Shown piece by piece: positions 15,196 through 22,160 of a stretch of 34,494 bases of DNA. The translations under genes and the position numbers were made by a program. Each line of letters opens with the position of its first letter. Within the stretch, counting starts at the first letter, position 1. Source of the stretch: Stenotrophomonas acidaminiphila (lineage in GTDB: Bacteria > Pseudomonadota > Gammaproteobacteria > Xanthomonadales > Xanthomonadaceae); the NCBI RefSeq assembly GCF_001431595.1, contig NZ_LDJO01000018.1, positions 1 through 34,494 on the forward strand. The letters run 5' to 3'. The notes beneath the pieces are model-generated. The model saw only the letters and a list, made by a program, of their open reading frames with translations, was not told the DNA's origin and ran no database searches.

Positions 15196-15549
15196 ATGTC
15201 ACTGCGATTCAAAGGCTCCGACCTGCGCCCCGTGCTGGCCGAGGCCGTTGCCAACCAATGCCGCGTCGTCCTCGCCAAGGACCAGGGCGTGTACTTCCTC
15301 GCCGAGCAGGGAGAGCGCCGTCCCGATGGCCGCGTGAAGCTGCTGGCCTATGCCGTCGGCTGCAACCCGGATACCGACCCGTTTGACGACTGGTGGGAAC
15401 TGGCGCGCGCCGAGCTGGGTGGCGACGACTTCGGCGAGTTCTTCGACCCGAAGGAAGACGTCTTCGCACGCATCCTGCACGGCACGGACGATCTGATGCT
15501 GTCTGCCACCACGACGCACCTGTCGCTGGAGGTGGTGCCATCGGTGTAG
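15196..15549 (+). CDS. DUF3085 domain protein
   Basis: 117 residues, ATG at 15196 with an AGGAG ribosome-binding site. The sequence RFKGSDLRPVLAEAVANQ, then VVLAKDQGVYFLAEQGERR and YAVGCNPDTDPFDDWWELAR fits the DUF3085 family, small soluble proteins common on ICEs and plasmids. No function has been established that I know of. The acidic GGDDFGEFFDPKED stretch is characteristic of the family as I recall it. The gene is flanked by its own leader hairpin and by a strong terminator at 15577. Confidence 0.75.
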   Translation: MSLRFKGSDLRPVLAEAVANQCRVVLAKDQGVYFLAEQGERRPDGRVKLLAYAVGCNPDTDPFDDWWELARAELGGDDFGEFFDPKEDVFARILHGTDDLMLSATTTHLSLEVVPSV

Positions 15550-15576
15550 CGCAACGACTACCACCATCCCCTCACG

Positions 15577-15603
15577 GCCCCCTTCTTGGGGGCTTCCTTT
15601 TTT
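15577..15603 (+). terminator. Intrinsic terminator after the DUF3085 gene
   Basis: GCCCCC (15577-15582) pairs with GGGGGC (15587-15592) around a short loop and is followed by TTCC and a run of six T. It sits 28 bases beyond the stop codon. Confidence 0.8.
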
Positions 15604-15659
15604 CCGCACTGCGGCCTTCGCCGCGTGCGTGCTCGTCTCCGGCCGCCATGGCCCGCCGC

Positions 15660-15677
15660 GTCGGCTCGCCCGCCGAC
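15660..15677 (+). promoter_or_regulatory. Pre-RBS leader hairpin of the PAPS-reductase-like gene
   Basis: GTCGGC (15660-15665) pairs with GCCGAC (15672-15677), loop of 6 bases, 21 bases before the ATG and just before the CGGAGA ribosome-binding site. It belongs to the hairpin-per-gene pattern. Confidence 0.45.
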
Positions 15678-15697
15678 CTACCCACGGAGACGACCGC

Positions 15698-16540
15698 ATG
15701 CACGACCCGTTCAAGATCACCCAACCGACCTGCATCAGCTTCTCGGGCGGGCGCACCAGCGCCTACATGCTCTGGCGCGTATTGCAGGCCAATGGCGGCC
15801 TGCCTGCCGACACCGTGGTCTGCTTCGCCAACACCGGCAAGGAGGTGGAAGCGACCCTGCGCTTTGTGCGCGACTGCGCCGGGCACTGGCAGGTGCCGAT
15901 ACGCTGGCTGGAATATCTGCCCACGGAGCCAGGCTTCACGCTGGTGGACTTCGATCGGGCCAGCCGTCAGGGCGAGCCGTTCGAGGCGCTGATCCGCAAG
16001 CGTCAGTACCTGCCCAATCCCGTCGCGCGCGGCTGCACGACCAGCCTGAAGATTCGACCGATGCACCGCTACCTGCGGCATCTGGGCTGGACGGACTGGG
16101 ACCAGATGATCGGCATCCGCGCCGACGAGCAGCGTCGCGTCGCCAAGATTCGCGCGCGCGGCCATTCCACCGAATCGATCCACGAGACCATGTGCATGCC
16201 CCTGGCGGACGCAGGCGTCACCGTGCGCGACGTGGGCGCGTTCTGGCAGGCGCAAGCGTTCGACCTCGACCTGCTGACGGTGAACGGGCGCACGCTCGAA
16301 GGCAACTGCGACCTGTGTTTCCTGAAGCCGCGCGGGCAGCGCCTGGCCCTCATCAAGGCTCGACCCGAGGCCGCGGTGTGGTGGATTCGCATGGAATCGC
16401 TGAACCTGGCGAGCAAGCCCAGCGGCGCCCGGTTTCGCGCCGATGGCCCGAGCTACGCCGACCTGGCACGCTTCGCCGCCGACCAGGGCGACCTGTTCGA
16501 CGACGCCGAGGAACCGATCGCCTGCTTCTGCGGTGATTGA
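15698..16540 (+). CDS. PAPS-reductase / adenine nucleotide alpha-hydrolase (PP-loop) family protein
   Basis: 280 residues. The PP-loop S16-GGRTS-21 near the N terminus binds ATP pyrophosphate in this superfamily. Further conserved stretches are VVCFANTGKE, RGCTTSLKIRPMHRYL, MIGIRADEQRR and a cysteine pair in GNCDLCFLKPRG; the C terminus ends CFCGD. Similar proteins are found in phages and mobile elements (IbrA-like and DndC-related) and are often labelled phosphoadenosine phosphosulfate reductase, but a true role in sulfate assimilation is unlikely. ATP-dependent modification or thiolation of a substrate is possible (inference). The next gene, an XF1762 protein, overlaps or closely follows the stop, so the pair is coupled. 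Confidence 0.83.
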   Translation: MHDPFKITQPTCISFSGGRTSAYMLWRVLQANGGLPADTVVCFANTGKEVEATLRFVRDCAGHWQVPIRWLEYLPTEPGFTLVDFDRASRQGEPFEALIRKRQYLPNPVARGCTTSLKIRPMHRYLRHLGWTDWDQMIGIRADEQRRVAKIRARGHSTESIHETMCMPLADAGVTVRDVGAFWQAQAFDLDLLTVNGRTLEGNCDLCFLKPRGQRLALIKARPEAAVWWIRMESLNLASKPSGARFRADGPSYADLARFAADQGDLFDDAEEPIACFCGD

Positions 16541-16545
16541 CGGCC

Positions 16546-17055
16546 ATGGCCGGGCCATCGACCTCGCCATCGCTGCGACTGCTGCCGGTATCCCTGCGCT
16601 GTGCCAATGCCTTCGTGCAGAAGCACCACCGCCACCACCGTCCGGTTCAGGGAGCGAAGTTCGCCCTGGCGGTCACGCTGTCCGCCACCGATGGCATCTG
16701 CGGCGTGGCCATCGTCGGCCGCCCGGTCGCCCGCCACCTGGATGACGGCTGGACGCTCGAAGTCACCCGGCTCTGCACCGATGGCGCACCGAACGCCTGC
16801 AGCAAGCTCTACGGCGCGGCCTGGAAGGCGGCCAAGGCCTTGGGCTACACGCGGCTGATCACCTACACCTTGCTCGATGAAGGTGGTGCCAGCCTGCGCG
16901 CCGCCGGCTGGCATTTGCTCGGAACGCGCGGCGGCGGTGCCTGGAGTCGCCCCAGCCGTCCTCGCGCTGACACCCCCGACCACCTGCGCGGCCCTAAGTG
17001 CTTGTGGCAAGCACCGGGCGGTGCGGACAAAGGGAAACGCCCGGATGCCGATTGA
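16546..17055 (+). CDS. XF1762 family (GNAT-like) protein
   Basis: 169 residues from the ATG at 16546. A TTG at 16537 that overlaps the preceding stop (TTGA) would add three residues and is an equally possible start. The sequence LRLLPVSLRCANAFVQKHHR, GVAIVGRPVARHLDDGWTLE, and NACSKLYGAAWKAAKALGY fits the XF1762 family, which resembles GNAT acetyltransferases. The later YTLLDEGGASLRAAGWHLLG fits the acceptor-side strand and helix. Catalysis has not been shown as far as I know. The tight coupling to the PP-loop gene suggests the two products act on the same substrate. Many His and Arg residues at the N terminus (KHHRHHRP) may bind nucleic acid. Confidence 0.78.
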   Translation: MAGPSTSPSLRLLPVSLRCANAFVQKHHRHHRPVQGAKFALAVTLSATDGICGVAIVGRPVARHLDDGWTLEVTRLCTDGAPNACSKLYGAAWKAAKALGYTRLITYTLLDEGGASLRAAGWHLLGTRGGGAWSRPSRPRADTPDHLRGPKCLWQAPGGADKGKRPDAD

Positions 17056-17099
17056 TTGCTGCCGCGCGCGCGAGGCCCGGACATGCTGCCCCCATGCCT

Positions 17100-17280
17100 G
17101 CTGACGTTGTCAGCGACATGCCAGGCAACCATCGGTCTTCGAGGTTGCGACGCAGTTCCCACTGCGTGACCGAGCCAGCTCGCACCGCATCCGTCCGCGA
17201 GCGGCCACCAGTCTCTGGTGGCGGATGCTTTCGCCTTATCAACCCACCGCGGGGTTACGCACCTTTCCCCGCATGCGTGG
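17100..17280 (+). promoter_or_regulatory. Structured multi-hairpin leader, copy D (before the DUF3577 gene)
   Basis: H1 GCTGAC/GTCAGC (17100-17105 / 17109-17114), H2 GCAACC/GGTTGC (17125-17130 / 17143-17148), H3 ACGCAGT/ACTGCGT (17150-17156 / 17161-17167), H4 GCATCC/GGATGC (17187-17192 / 17223-17228) enclosing GCCACCA/TGGTGGC (17204-17210 / 17216-17222), H5 GCGGGG/CCCCGC (17249-17254 / 17267-17272). H2 shows a compensated change from copies A and C (both strands altered, pairing kept). A conserved RNA upstream of DUF3577 genes has been named in the literature; whether this is the same element I cannot check here. Confidence 0.65.
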
Positions 17281-17319
17281 GGCCGGTGTGTCTCCGCTTC
17301 ATCCCAATGGAGATTCACC

Positions 17320-18237
17320 ATGAGCACCACGTCCAACGAGAAATCGTATTTCGACCTCCACACCTCGGGCATCGGCTACATCCAGCGAGCCCGCGAGGTT
17401 CCCGTCCGGGGCGGCCGCCGCGCGCAGCCCTTTCTGGCATGCACCATCGCCGCACTGGTCGGTTCCGCCAAGGACCCCAGCTACCGCTACTTCGACGTCA
17501 AGGTCTCGGGTGCCGAGGCCAAGAAACTGGTCGAGCGCTACATCGGCGTTGACGATCCCAAGCAGCGGCCGCTGGTGCGCTTCCGCCTCGGCGACCTCTG
17601 GGGCGATGCGTACATCCGCGACAAGGGTGAGCACAAGGGCCAGGCCGCCGCGTCTCTGAAGGCGCGACTGCTGAAGGCCGAGCCGCTTGACCGGGCCGAA
17701 CTGGCTTCGATCAAGCAGCACGAGCTGATCACCCGCGGCATCGGCTACCTCAGCCGTCCGAAGGACGTCTCCCCCAAGGATGGCGATCCGTTCCTGTCGT
17801 GCTGCGTCGCGGCACTGGCCGGGCCTGTCGGTGAACCGGAATATCGGTACTTCGACACCATCGTCGCCACCCCTGAAGCCGAGCACCTAGTTCGCCGGTG
17901 CGTGCAGGCCATCGAAGGGGACCGCAAGGTGCTGATCGCCTTCCGTCTGAACGACATGAAGATCGATCCGTACATCCGCACCAAGGGCGAGCGCGCCGGG
18001 GAACCGGGAGCGAGCCTGGAATCGACGCTGGTCCACATCGGTCTCATCAAGATCGACGGCACCCAGGTCTATCCGACGAGCCAGGCGCAAGCCGAGGCGC
18101 CGCAAGCCGAGGACGCACCCGCGCCCGAAGCCGAGGTTGCCGCCGACACCGCTGCCGACCAGCCTGTCGAGCCCGCCGAGCGCGAGCCCGCAGGTGAAGT
18201 CGAGGAGCAGGAGCCGGCATTGGCTGCTTCGTTCTGA
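17320..18237 (+). CDS. STY4534 family ICE replication protein with two DUF3577 repeats
   Basis: 305 residues from the ATG at 17320, with a TGGAG ribosome-binding site. Two homologous halves are visible: residues about 8-120 (SGIGYIQRAREVPVRGGRRA, PSYRYFDVKVSG, GDAYIRDKGEHKGQ) and about 133-245 (RGIGYLSRPKDVSPKDGDPF, PEYRYFDTIVAT, IDPYIRTKGERAG). Each matches the DUF3577 pattern, so the gene contains an internal tandem duplication. The C-terminal 55 residues are Ala/Glu/Pro-rich and probably disordered. The family is named for ICE replication, but its biochemistry is not known to me. The protein lies behind the largest structured leader and ends 8 bases before a terminator-like hairpin. Confidence 0.85.
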   Translation: MSTTSNEKSYFDLHTSGIGYIQRAREVPVRGGRRAQPFLACTIAALVGSAKDPSYRYFDVKVSGAEAKKLVERYIGVDDPKQRPLVRFRLGDLWGDAYIRDKGEHKGQAAASLKARLLKAEPLDRAELASIKQHELITRGIGYLSRPKDVSPKDGDPFLSCCVAALAGPVGEPEYRYFDTIVATPEAEHLVRRCVQAIEGDRKVLIAFRLNDMKIDPYIRTKGERAGEPGASLESTLVHIGLIKIDGTQVYPTSQAQAEAPQAEDAPAPEAEVAADTAADQPVEPAEREPAGEVEEQEPALAASF

Positions 18238-18245
18238 TCCGGCAT

Positions 18246-18273
18246 GGCCCCTCACGGGGCCTTGCCTTTTTCC
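18246..18273 (+). terminator. Hairpin with T tract after the DUF3577 gene
   Basis: GGCCCC (18246-18251) pairs with GGGGCC (18256-18261) around a TCAC loop, followed by TTGCCTTTTTCC. It ends the upstream gene and at the same time forms the leader hairpin of the DUF3275 gene, whose AAGGAG ribosome-binding site follows at about 18282. Confidence 0.65.
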
Positions 18274-18294
18274 TATTCCCCAAGGAGAACCATC

Positions 18295-18984
18295 ATGGCA
18301 GTCACATCGGCATCCGCAAGGTCAGTCCCGCCCATCGTCGTATCGGGTCAGCTTTCGATTCGCACAATCCACGGCCGCAATGGTCCGTTCTGCGTCGGCT
18401 ACCTCGTCACTCCTATCGGAAACTTCGCGGTGAAGGACGCGGAGCTGGAGCAATACCCCGAAGGCAAGTACGACGGGGAGTTCGTGATCCGCTACATCTT
18501 TCCGAATCCGATCCCCATGCGGGGCGGTATCAAGTTCGAGATTCGTTGCAACTTGGATGGAATGACGCTCTTCGGCGTTGACAAACTGAGCCGCGACGAT
18601 ATTCGCAGCTTTTCCACCCAGGACATCGATCCGCTCGATGAAGAACTGGGGGCGCAGCCTGCGGCAACGCCGGCCAAGCCCGCCAAGGCATCCAGACCCG
18701 CCAAGCCCGCATCCGTGCAGGCGTCCGCGGACCCGATGGTCGATACCACGCCTTTCGGCGTGGATGCGCCGACGCCCGCTGCGGCTGCTGCCCCCGGCAG
18801 CACCGAAGATGGCGACGCCGCACTGTTCGGGCTGCTCTGGCCGCTGGGTGAGTCCGTGAAACTGGATTCGACCATCGACCGCCGCACCTTGCGCGCGCAG
18901 ATCGCCCGCCTGGGCAAACTGGGCTACACGCTGGACTTCAAGACGCAGGAGTGGAGCCGCCAGGCCGAACTGCAACCTGCGTGA
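18295..18984 (+). CDS. DUF3275 family ICE protein
   Basis: 229 residues, ATG at 18295. The N-terminal domain (about 15-105) reads SGQLSIRTIHGRNGPFCVGY, then VKDAELEQYPEGKYDGEFVI and IPMRGGIKFEIRCNLDGMTL, which fits DUF3275. A Pro/Ala/Lys-rich linker (about 120-170) leads to a short conserved C-terminal block LFGLLWPLGESVKLDSTIDR ending in a helix. The family is typical of this ICE group and lies next to the DUF3577/STY4534 gene, as here. The function is unknown. The beta-rich N-terminal domain could be an OB-like fold, which is speculation. Confidence 0.83.
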   Translation: MAVTSASARSVPPIVVSGQLSIRTIHGRNGPFCVGYLVTPIGNFAVKDAELEQYPEGKYDGEFVIRYIFPNPIPMRGGIKFEIRCNLDGMTLFGVDKLSRDDIRSFSTQDIDPLDEELGAQPAATPAKPAKASRPAKPASVQASADPMVDTTPFGVDAPTPAAAAAPGSTEDGDAALFGLLWPLGESVKLDSTIDRRTLRAQIARLGKLGYTLDFKTQEWSRQAELQPA

Positions 18985-19018
18985 TCGCAGACGCCGCACC
19001 TGCGGTGTTCTTCATCCA

Positions 19019-19045
19019 CCCGCCGGGGTTCCTTCCCCATGCGGG
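19019..19045 (+). promoter_or_regulatory. Pre-RBS leader hairpin of the 19079 gene
   Basis: CCCGC (19019-19023) and GCGGG (19041-19045) flank GGGG (19025-19028) / CCCC (19035-19038). The hairpin is followed by GGCTCCGGCTTTCTTCTGG and a GGAGG ribosome-binding site. The tail sequence is nearly the same as that of the leader before 19524. Confidence 0.55.
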
Positions 19046-19078
19046 GGAGGCTCCGGCTTTCTTCTGGAGGTCTCCATC

Positions 19079-19420
19079 ATGTCCACCATCGCTTGCGATG
19101 CACCTCATTCCACGCTGGACGAAACCGCCTGGCGCGCTGTCTGCAAGACGGCCGCCGAGCACGCCCAGCGTGGTTGCGGCCTGTCCTGGGATCATTGGGT
19201 CACGCTTTTCAGTTCGGAAATCGACGCGCAAGCCAGTCGATTGCCGCAGGACCAGCGCACTCAAGCGCTGGAAATCGCAGCCCGGGAATGGGACTACGCA
19301 ACGCCTGCCGAAAGGCAGGAAACCCAGGACTGGAATGCGGAGCATGGCTATTGCTCTCACGGGATCGAGTTCGGCTACTGCCCGGCCGGTTGTGATCGCG
19401 ACGATGACGACTGGGACTAA
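19079..19420 (+). CDS. Small Cys- and Asp-rich ICE protein of unknown function (113 aa)
   Basis: 113 residues with a GGAGG ribosome-binding site. The N-terminal two thirds are helical (DETAWRAVCKTAAEHAQRGC, then LEIAAREWDYATPAERQETQ). The C terminus contains three cysteines and a histidine in CSHGIEFGYCPAGC and ends in an Asp-rich DRDDDDWD. The Cys/His cluster could bind a metal ion. No family is recognised. The gene is flanked on both sides by the recurrent leader hairpin and stands as a single-gene unit. Confidence 0.65.
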   Translation: MSTIACDAPHSTLDETAWRAVCKTAAEHAQRGCGLSWDHWVTLFSSEIDAQASRLPQDQRTQALEIAAREWDYATPAERQETQDWNAEHGYCSHGIEFGYCPAGCDRDDDDWD

Positions 19421-19464
19421 GGGCAAAGCATAGGTTCCTTCGCCGCACGCGCGGCATTCCATCA

Positions 19465-19489
19465 CCCGCTGGGGGTTCTCCCCCACGGG
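19465..19489 (+). promoter_or_regulatory. Pre-RBS leader hairpin of the 19524 gene
   Basis: CCCG (19465-19468) and CGGG (19486-19489) flank GGGGG (19471-19475) / CCCCC (19480-19484), loop TTCT. It is followed by a GGAGGCCTCC palindrome and, 20 bases further on, by AGGAGGCCT, so the ribosome-binding site could pair with the upstream GGCCTCC and be masked. Confidence 0.55.
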
Positions 19490-19523
19490 GAGGCCTCCGG
19501 CTCCATTCTTCAGGAGGCCTCTC

Positions 19524-19931
19524 ATGGGCTGGTATTTTTCCCCCCAATCGCGATCTGAACTGATCGCGGAACTGATCGCACCGCAAGAGACCGAGCGCGC
19601 CAGCGTCAAGGTCATTGCCCACGCGCTGCGCGGCAACGTCCTCTGGTCCGTCACGGAAGTGACGGCCAAGGTCGAAGGCGTGCATCGTCATCTGGCGCCG
19701 GGCCAATCCCTGCGCTACATCCGCTGCGATCTTCTCGAACGCAGCGGCGGTCAGTGGGGCTACAAGCCGCTGGACGAGTCCATGCACCCGTACTACTACT
19801 CGTGCCCGCTGTCCTATCTGGACCTCGCACCAGAACAGTCCGCCGACTGGCGTGCAGGCGTTCGCGCCTACCACGCGCGGCGGCGCACACCCATGGCACC
19901 TGCGGCACCCACCGCAGCGCTGATGGCCTGA
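19524..19931 (+). CDS. DUF6927-like ICE protein (135 aa)
   Basis: 135 residues with a strong AGGAGG ribosome-binding site. The sequence begins MGWYFSPQSRSELIAELIAP, continues with ALRGNVLWSVTEVTAKVEGV and ends its conserved part with PLDESMHPYYYSCPLSYLDL. I believe this is the DUF6927 family, seen on ICEs and plasmids, but the name is from memory. The protein is soluble, with a Tyr/Cys-rich conserved block that suggests a compact beta-sheet fold. An Ala/Pro-rich tail of about 20 residues is probably disordered. The next gene starts 17 bases after the stop. Confidence 0.72.
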   Translation: MGWYFSPQSRSELIAELIAPQETERASVKVIAHALRGNVLWSVTEVTAKVEGVHRHLAPGQSLRYIRCDLLERSGGQWGYKPLDESMHPYYYSCPLSYLDLAPEQSADWRAGVRAYHARRRTPMAPAAPTAALMA

Positions 19932-19947
19932 GCCAGGAGGAACCGAC

Positions 19948-20208
19948 ATGGACCCGATCCTGGCTGCGCTCCCGCCCTTGCTGCTGAAGCTCGTTGAAGG
20001 GAGTTTGTCCAACGACGAAGTTTCTTCCGACGAGGAAATGCTGGAGTACTTCATCAGCAACGGCCTCACCGACGAACAGGGGCGGCAGGCACTGGCCTAC
20101 CGCGACCAGTACCTCAACAACATCTACCTGGAGGGCTTCACGCCAATCACTTCGGTAGATGAGGCGCTTCACTTCAACCCGCACACCCGGCAGTTCGAGC
20201 CGGACTGA
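19948..20208 (+). CDS. Small acidic ICE protein of unknown function (86 aa)
   Basis: 86 residues, acidic, with an AGGAGG ribosome-binding site in the 16-base gap after the 19524 gene. It is one of the few accessory genes here without its own hairpin, so it is probably translated from the same transcript as the gene before it. The visible sequence (LLLKLVEGSLSNDEVSSDEE, LEYFISNGLTDEQGRQALAY) suggests a small helical protein. No family is recognised. Confidence 0.68.
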   Translation: MDPILAALPPLLLKLVEGSLSNDEVSSDEEMLEYFISNGLTDEQGRQALAYRDQYLNNIYLEGFTPITSVDEALHFNPHTRQFEPD

Positions 20209-20226
20209 GCGGTTTTCTTCCACCCC

Positions 20227-20247
20227 CTGGGGCAGTACTTGCCCCAG
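20227..20247 (+). promoter_or_regulatory. Pre-RBS leader hairpin of the 20285 gene
   Basis: CTGGGGCA (20227-20234) pairs perfectly with TGCCCCAG (20240-20247), loop GTACT. It lies 37 bases before the ATG. The ribosome-binding site that follows (GAGGA) is modest. Confidence 0.55.
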
Positions 20248-20284
20248 CGGGCGGTGCTGTTCCCGTTCATCCGAGGACACCACC

Positions 20285-20935
20285 ATGCCCGCAAACACTT
20301 CTTCCACCACGCTGTATCGGATCGACGAATGCTCCGACGTGATGGCCGACGCTTGCGTCGGCGATGACCAGGGCAATCTGATCTTCCTGTCGATCTGGGC
20401 GCGCGACACCGCCATCCAGCAGTTCCTCGCTCGTCTGACCCTCGGGCGCGACGAGCAGGGCCTGGACCAGTTCCACGTCATCACCGACCAGGGCGGCAGC
20501 GTCCCGGTATTCGTCGGCAACGTCGATCGCCTGGAAAAGCGCATGACCCGCGCCTACCGGCGAACGCTGTTCGGTTCGCTGTCCAACGTGTGGCTGTTCG
20601 ACCGCCGCTGCGTCAAACCCGACAAGGCCAACGCCAGCGCACTGGCATTGCTGCCCAAGGGCAGCGCCCACCGGCTTGACCGCCTGTGGATACTGGTACG
20701 GGACACCTGCCCACTGCCGCTGCTCGACCACTGGCGCGAAACCGTGCTGGAGCTGTTACAGACCCGCGAGATGCTGGCCCGCCTTCCGTTCGCCCTCGGG
20801 CCGCTGGAAGGCCATCGGCTCGCCATCGACGTGCCGGCGCTGACCCTGGCGCTGGGCTCCCTGATCCGCAGTGACGTGCTCACCGCCTATCCGTATCCGG
20901 CCAAGATTTGGACGCCGGAAGCGGTAGCGGCTTGA
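20285..20935 (+). CDS. ICE accessory protein of unknown function (216 aa)
   Basis: 216 residues from the ATG at 20285 (MPANTSSTTLYRIDECSDVM). It is soluble, with no signal peptide. Recognisable stretches are DQGGSVPVFVGNVDRLEKRM, RRTLFGSLSNVWLFDRRCVK and a C-terminal helical part with LDHWRETVLELLQTREMLAR. I do not recognise a family or a catalytic motif. It stands alone between two leader hairpins and precedes the DNA methylase gene by 64 bases. Confidence 0.75.
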   Translation: MPANTSSTTLYRIDECSDVMADACVGDDQGNLIFLSIWARDTAIQQFLARLTLGRDEQGLDQFHVITDQGGSVPVFVGNVDRLEKRMTRAYRRTLFGSLSNVWLFDRRCVKPDKANASALALLPKGSAHRLDRLWILVRDTCPLPLLDHWRETVLELLQTREMLARLPFALGPLEGHRLAIDVPALTLALGSLIRSDVLTAYPYPAKIWTPEAVAA

Positions 20936-20942
20936 CCCACCC

Positions 20943-20970
20943 GCGAGAGCACGCCAAGGCGTGCTTTCGC
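20943..20970 (+). promoter_or_regulatory. Pre-RBS leader hairpin of the DUF6094 methylase gene
   Basis: AGCACGC (20948-20954) pairs with GCGTGCT (20959-20965), loop CAAG, extended by GCGA (20943-20946) / TCGC (20967-20970) across a G-T pair. It lies 29 bases before the ATG at 21000, ahead of an AGGAG ribosome-binding site. Confidence 0.55.
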
Positions 20971-20999
20971 ACTTCATCCCCGCCAACCAGGAGACTTCC

Positions 21000-22109
21000 A
21001 TGGCCCTCATGTTCCCGCGGCTCGCCCGCAATTTCGTGAAGAACGGGTACTTCCCCACGGATGAACCCACCCTCGAAAGAGCCCTCACCGCACTGATGCC
21101 CAGCGATGGCCCGATGTGCGTCCTCGATCCCTGCGCCGGCGAAGGCGTGGCGATCGCCGAAGCCGCTCATGCCCTTGGGCGCGAGCAGGCCAAGGCGTTC
21201 GCCGTCGAGTTCGACGCGGAGCGGGCACGCCATGCCCGCGGCCTGATCGATCACTGCCTGCACGCGGACCTGATGGACACGATGATCTCCAAGCAGTCGT
21301 TCGGGCTGCTCTGGCTCAACCCGCCGTATGGCGACTTGTCCAAGGACGTCAACGGCAACATCGGCTATCAGGGCCAGGGCCGTGCCCGCCTCGAAAAGCT
21401 GTTCTACCAGCGCAGCCTGTCGCTGTTGCAGTACGGCGGCGTGCTGGTCTTCATCGTCCCCGGCTACGTGCTCGACGCGGAGCTGGTCGGCTGGCTGACG
21501 CGCCACTACACGGACCTGCGGATCTACCGAGCGGTGGAGACGCAGTTCAAGCAGGTGGTGATCTTCGGCCGCAGGGTGCGTCAGCGTGAACTGGCACCCG
21601 ATGGTCTCAAGGCCGTGCGCAATCTGCTGCTGCAGGTTGGGCTTGGCGAAGTCGAAGCCGAGGAGCTGCCGATCGAATGGCCGTTCCTGCCGTACATCGT
21701 CCCCGCCAGTCCGGCCGAGCCGGAGCATTTCTTCCGCGTGACGATGGAGCCGGAGCAGTTCGCCGATGAAGTCGGCCGGCTGCAAGGCCTCTGGCCGTCG
21801 TTGGACACGCACCTGGGGGCCGCGCAGCAGTCGCTGCGTCCGCCGGCGCGTGCCTTGTCCCACTGGCATCTCGCCCTGGCTCTGGCCGCGGGCGCGATCT
21901 CGGGGGTTGTGCGCTCCAAGACCGGCCGCGTGCTCGTCGTCAAAGGTGACACCCACAAGGACAAGACGCTCCAGCGGGAATTCACCGAACGCGAAGACGG
22001 CTCGATCGCCGAGACCCGCATCCTCACCGACAAGTTCGTACCCGTCATCCGCGCGTGGGACATGACGCCTGGCTCCGCGACACGGGGCGAGGTCCTGACC
22101 ATCCGTTAG
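21000..22109 (+). CDS. DUF6094-type putative N6-adenine DNA methyltransferase
   Basis: 369 residues from the ATG at 21000 with an AGGAG ribosome-binding site. The SAM-binding motif V41-LDPCAGEG and the catalytic N107-PPYG motif are in the order of gamma-class amino-methyltransferases, which methylate adenine (N6) or cytosine (N4) in DNA. A hydrophobic LQYGGVLVFIVPGYVL follows as expected for this fold. The C-terminal 200 residues carry no recognised target-recognition motif. I associate this combination with the DUF6094 family carried by ICEs and plasmids. No endonuclease is nearby. It is two genes upstream of an SNF2 helicase. A role in antirestriction or DNA marking is inferred. Confidence 0.82.
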   Translation: MALMFPRLARNFVKNGYFPTDEPTLERALTALMPSDGPMCVLDPCAGEGVAIAEAAHALGREQAKAFAVEFDAERARHARGLIDHCLHADLMDTMISKQSFGLLWLNPPYGDLSKDVNGNIGYQGQGRARLEKLFYQRSLSLLQYGGVLVFIVPGYVLDAELVGWLTRHYTDLRIYRAVETQFKQVVIFGRRVRQRELAPDGLKAVRNLLLQVGLGEVEAEELPIEWPFLPYIVPASPAEPEHFFRVTMEPEQFADEVGRLQGLWPSLDTHLGAAQQSLRPPARALSHWHLALALAAGAISGVVRSKTGRVLVVKGDTHKDKTLQREFTEREDGSIAETRILTDKFVPVIRAWDMTPGSATRGEVLTIR

Positions 22110-22115
22110 TCCACC

Positions 22116-22131
22116 GGACGCGCTGCCGTCC
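22116..22131 (+). promoter_or_regulatory. Short leader hairpin of the 22161 gene
   Basis: GGACG (22116-22120) pairs with CGTCC (22127-22131), loop of 6 bases, 29 bases before the ATG. It is weaker than the other leader hairpins and could be chance in GC-rich DNA. Confidence 0.35.
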
Positions 22132-22160
22132 TGCTGTACCACCTCGAAGGAGAAACACCC

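Noticed and set aside
10163..16540. A Dnd/Ssp-type DNA phosphorothioation system (cysteine desulfurase plus PP-loop protein)
   Set aside because: The desulfurase belongs to the cargo operon and the PP-loop gene to a separate accessory unit 4 kb away; DndB, DndD, DndE and SspB/C/D partners are absent.
15698..16540. True assimilatory PAPS reductase (CysH)
   Set aside because: The usual C-terminal ECG-(I/L)H active site was not seen, and no other cys genes are nearby; only the PP-loop superfamily is supported.
5826..17280. The similar leaders as a CRISPR array or insertion-sequence ends
   Set aside because: The copies are far apart, differ in primary sequence, lie directly before genes and have no spacers, target duplications or transposase genes.
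20880..22142. A 420-codon minus-strand frame opposite the DUF6094 methylase
   Set aside because: The plus-strand frame contains DPCAGEG and NPPYG and a good ribosome-binding site; the minus frame has neither motifs nor a start signal.
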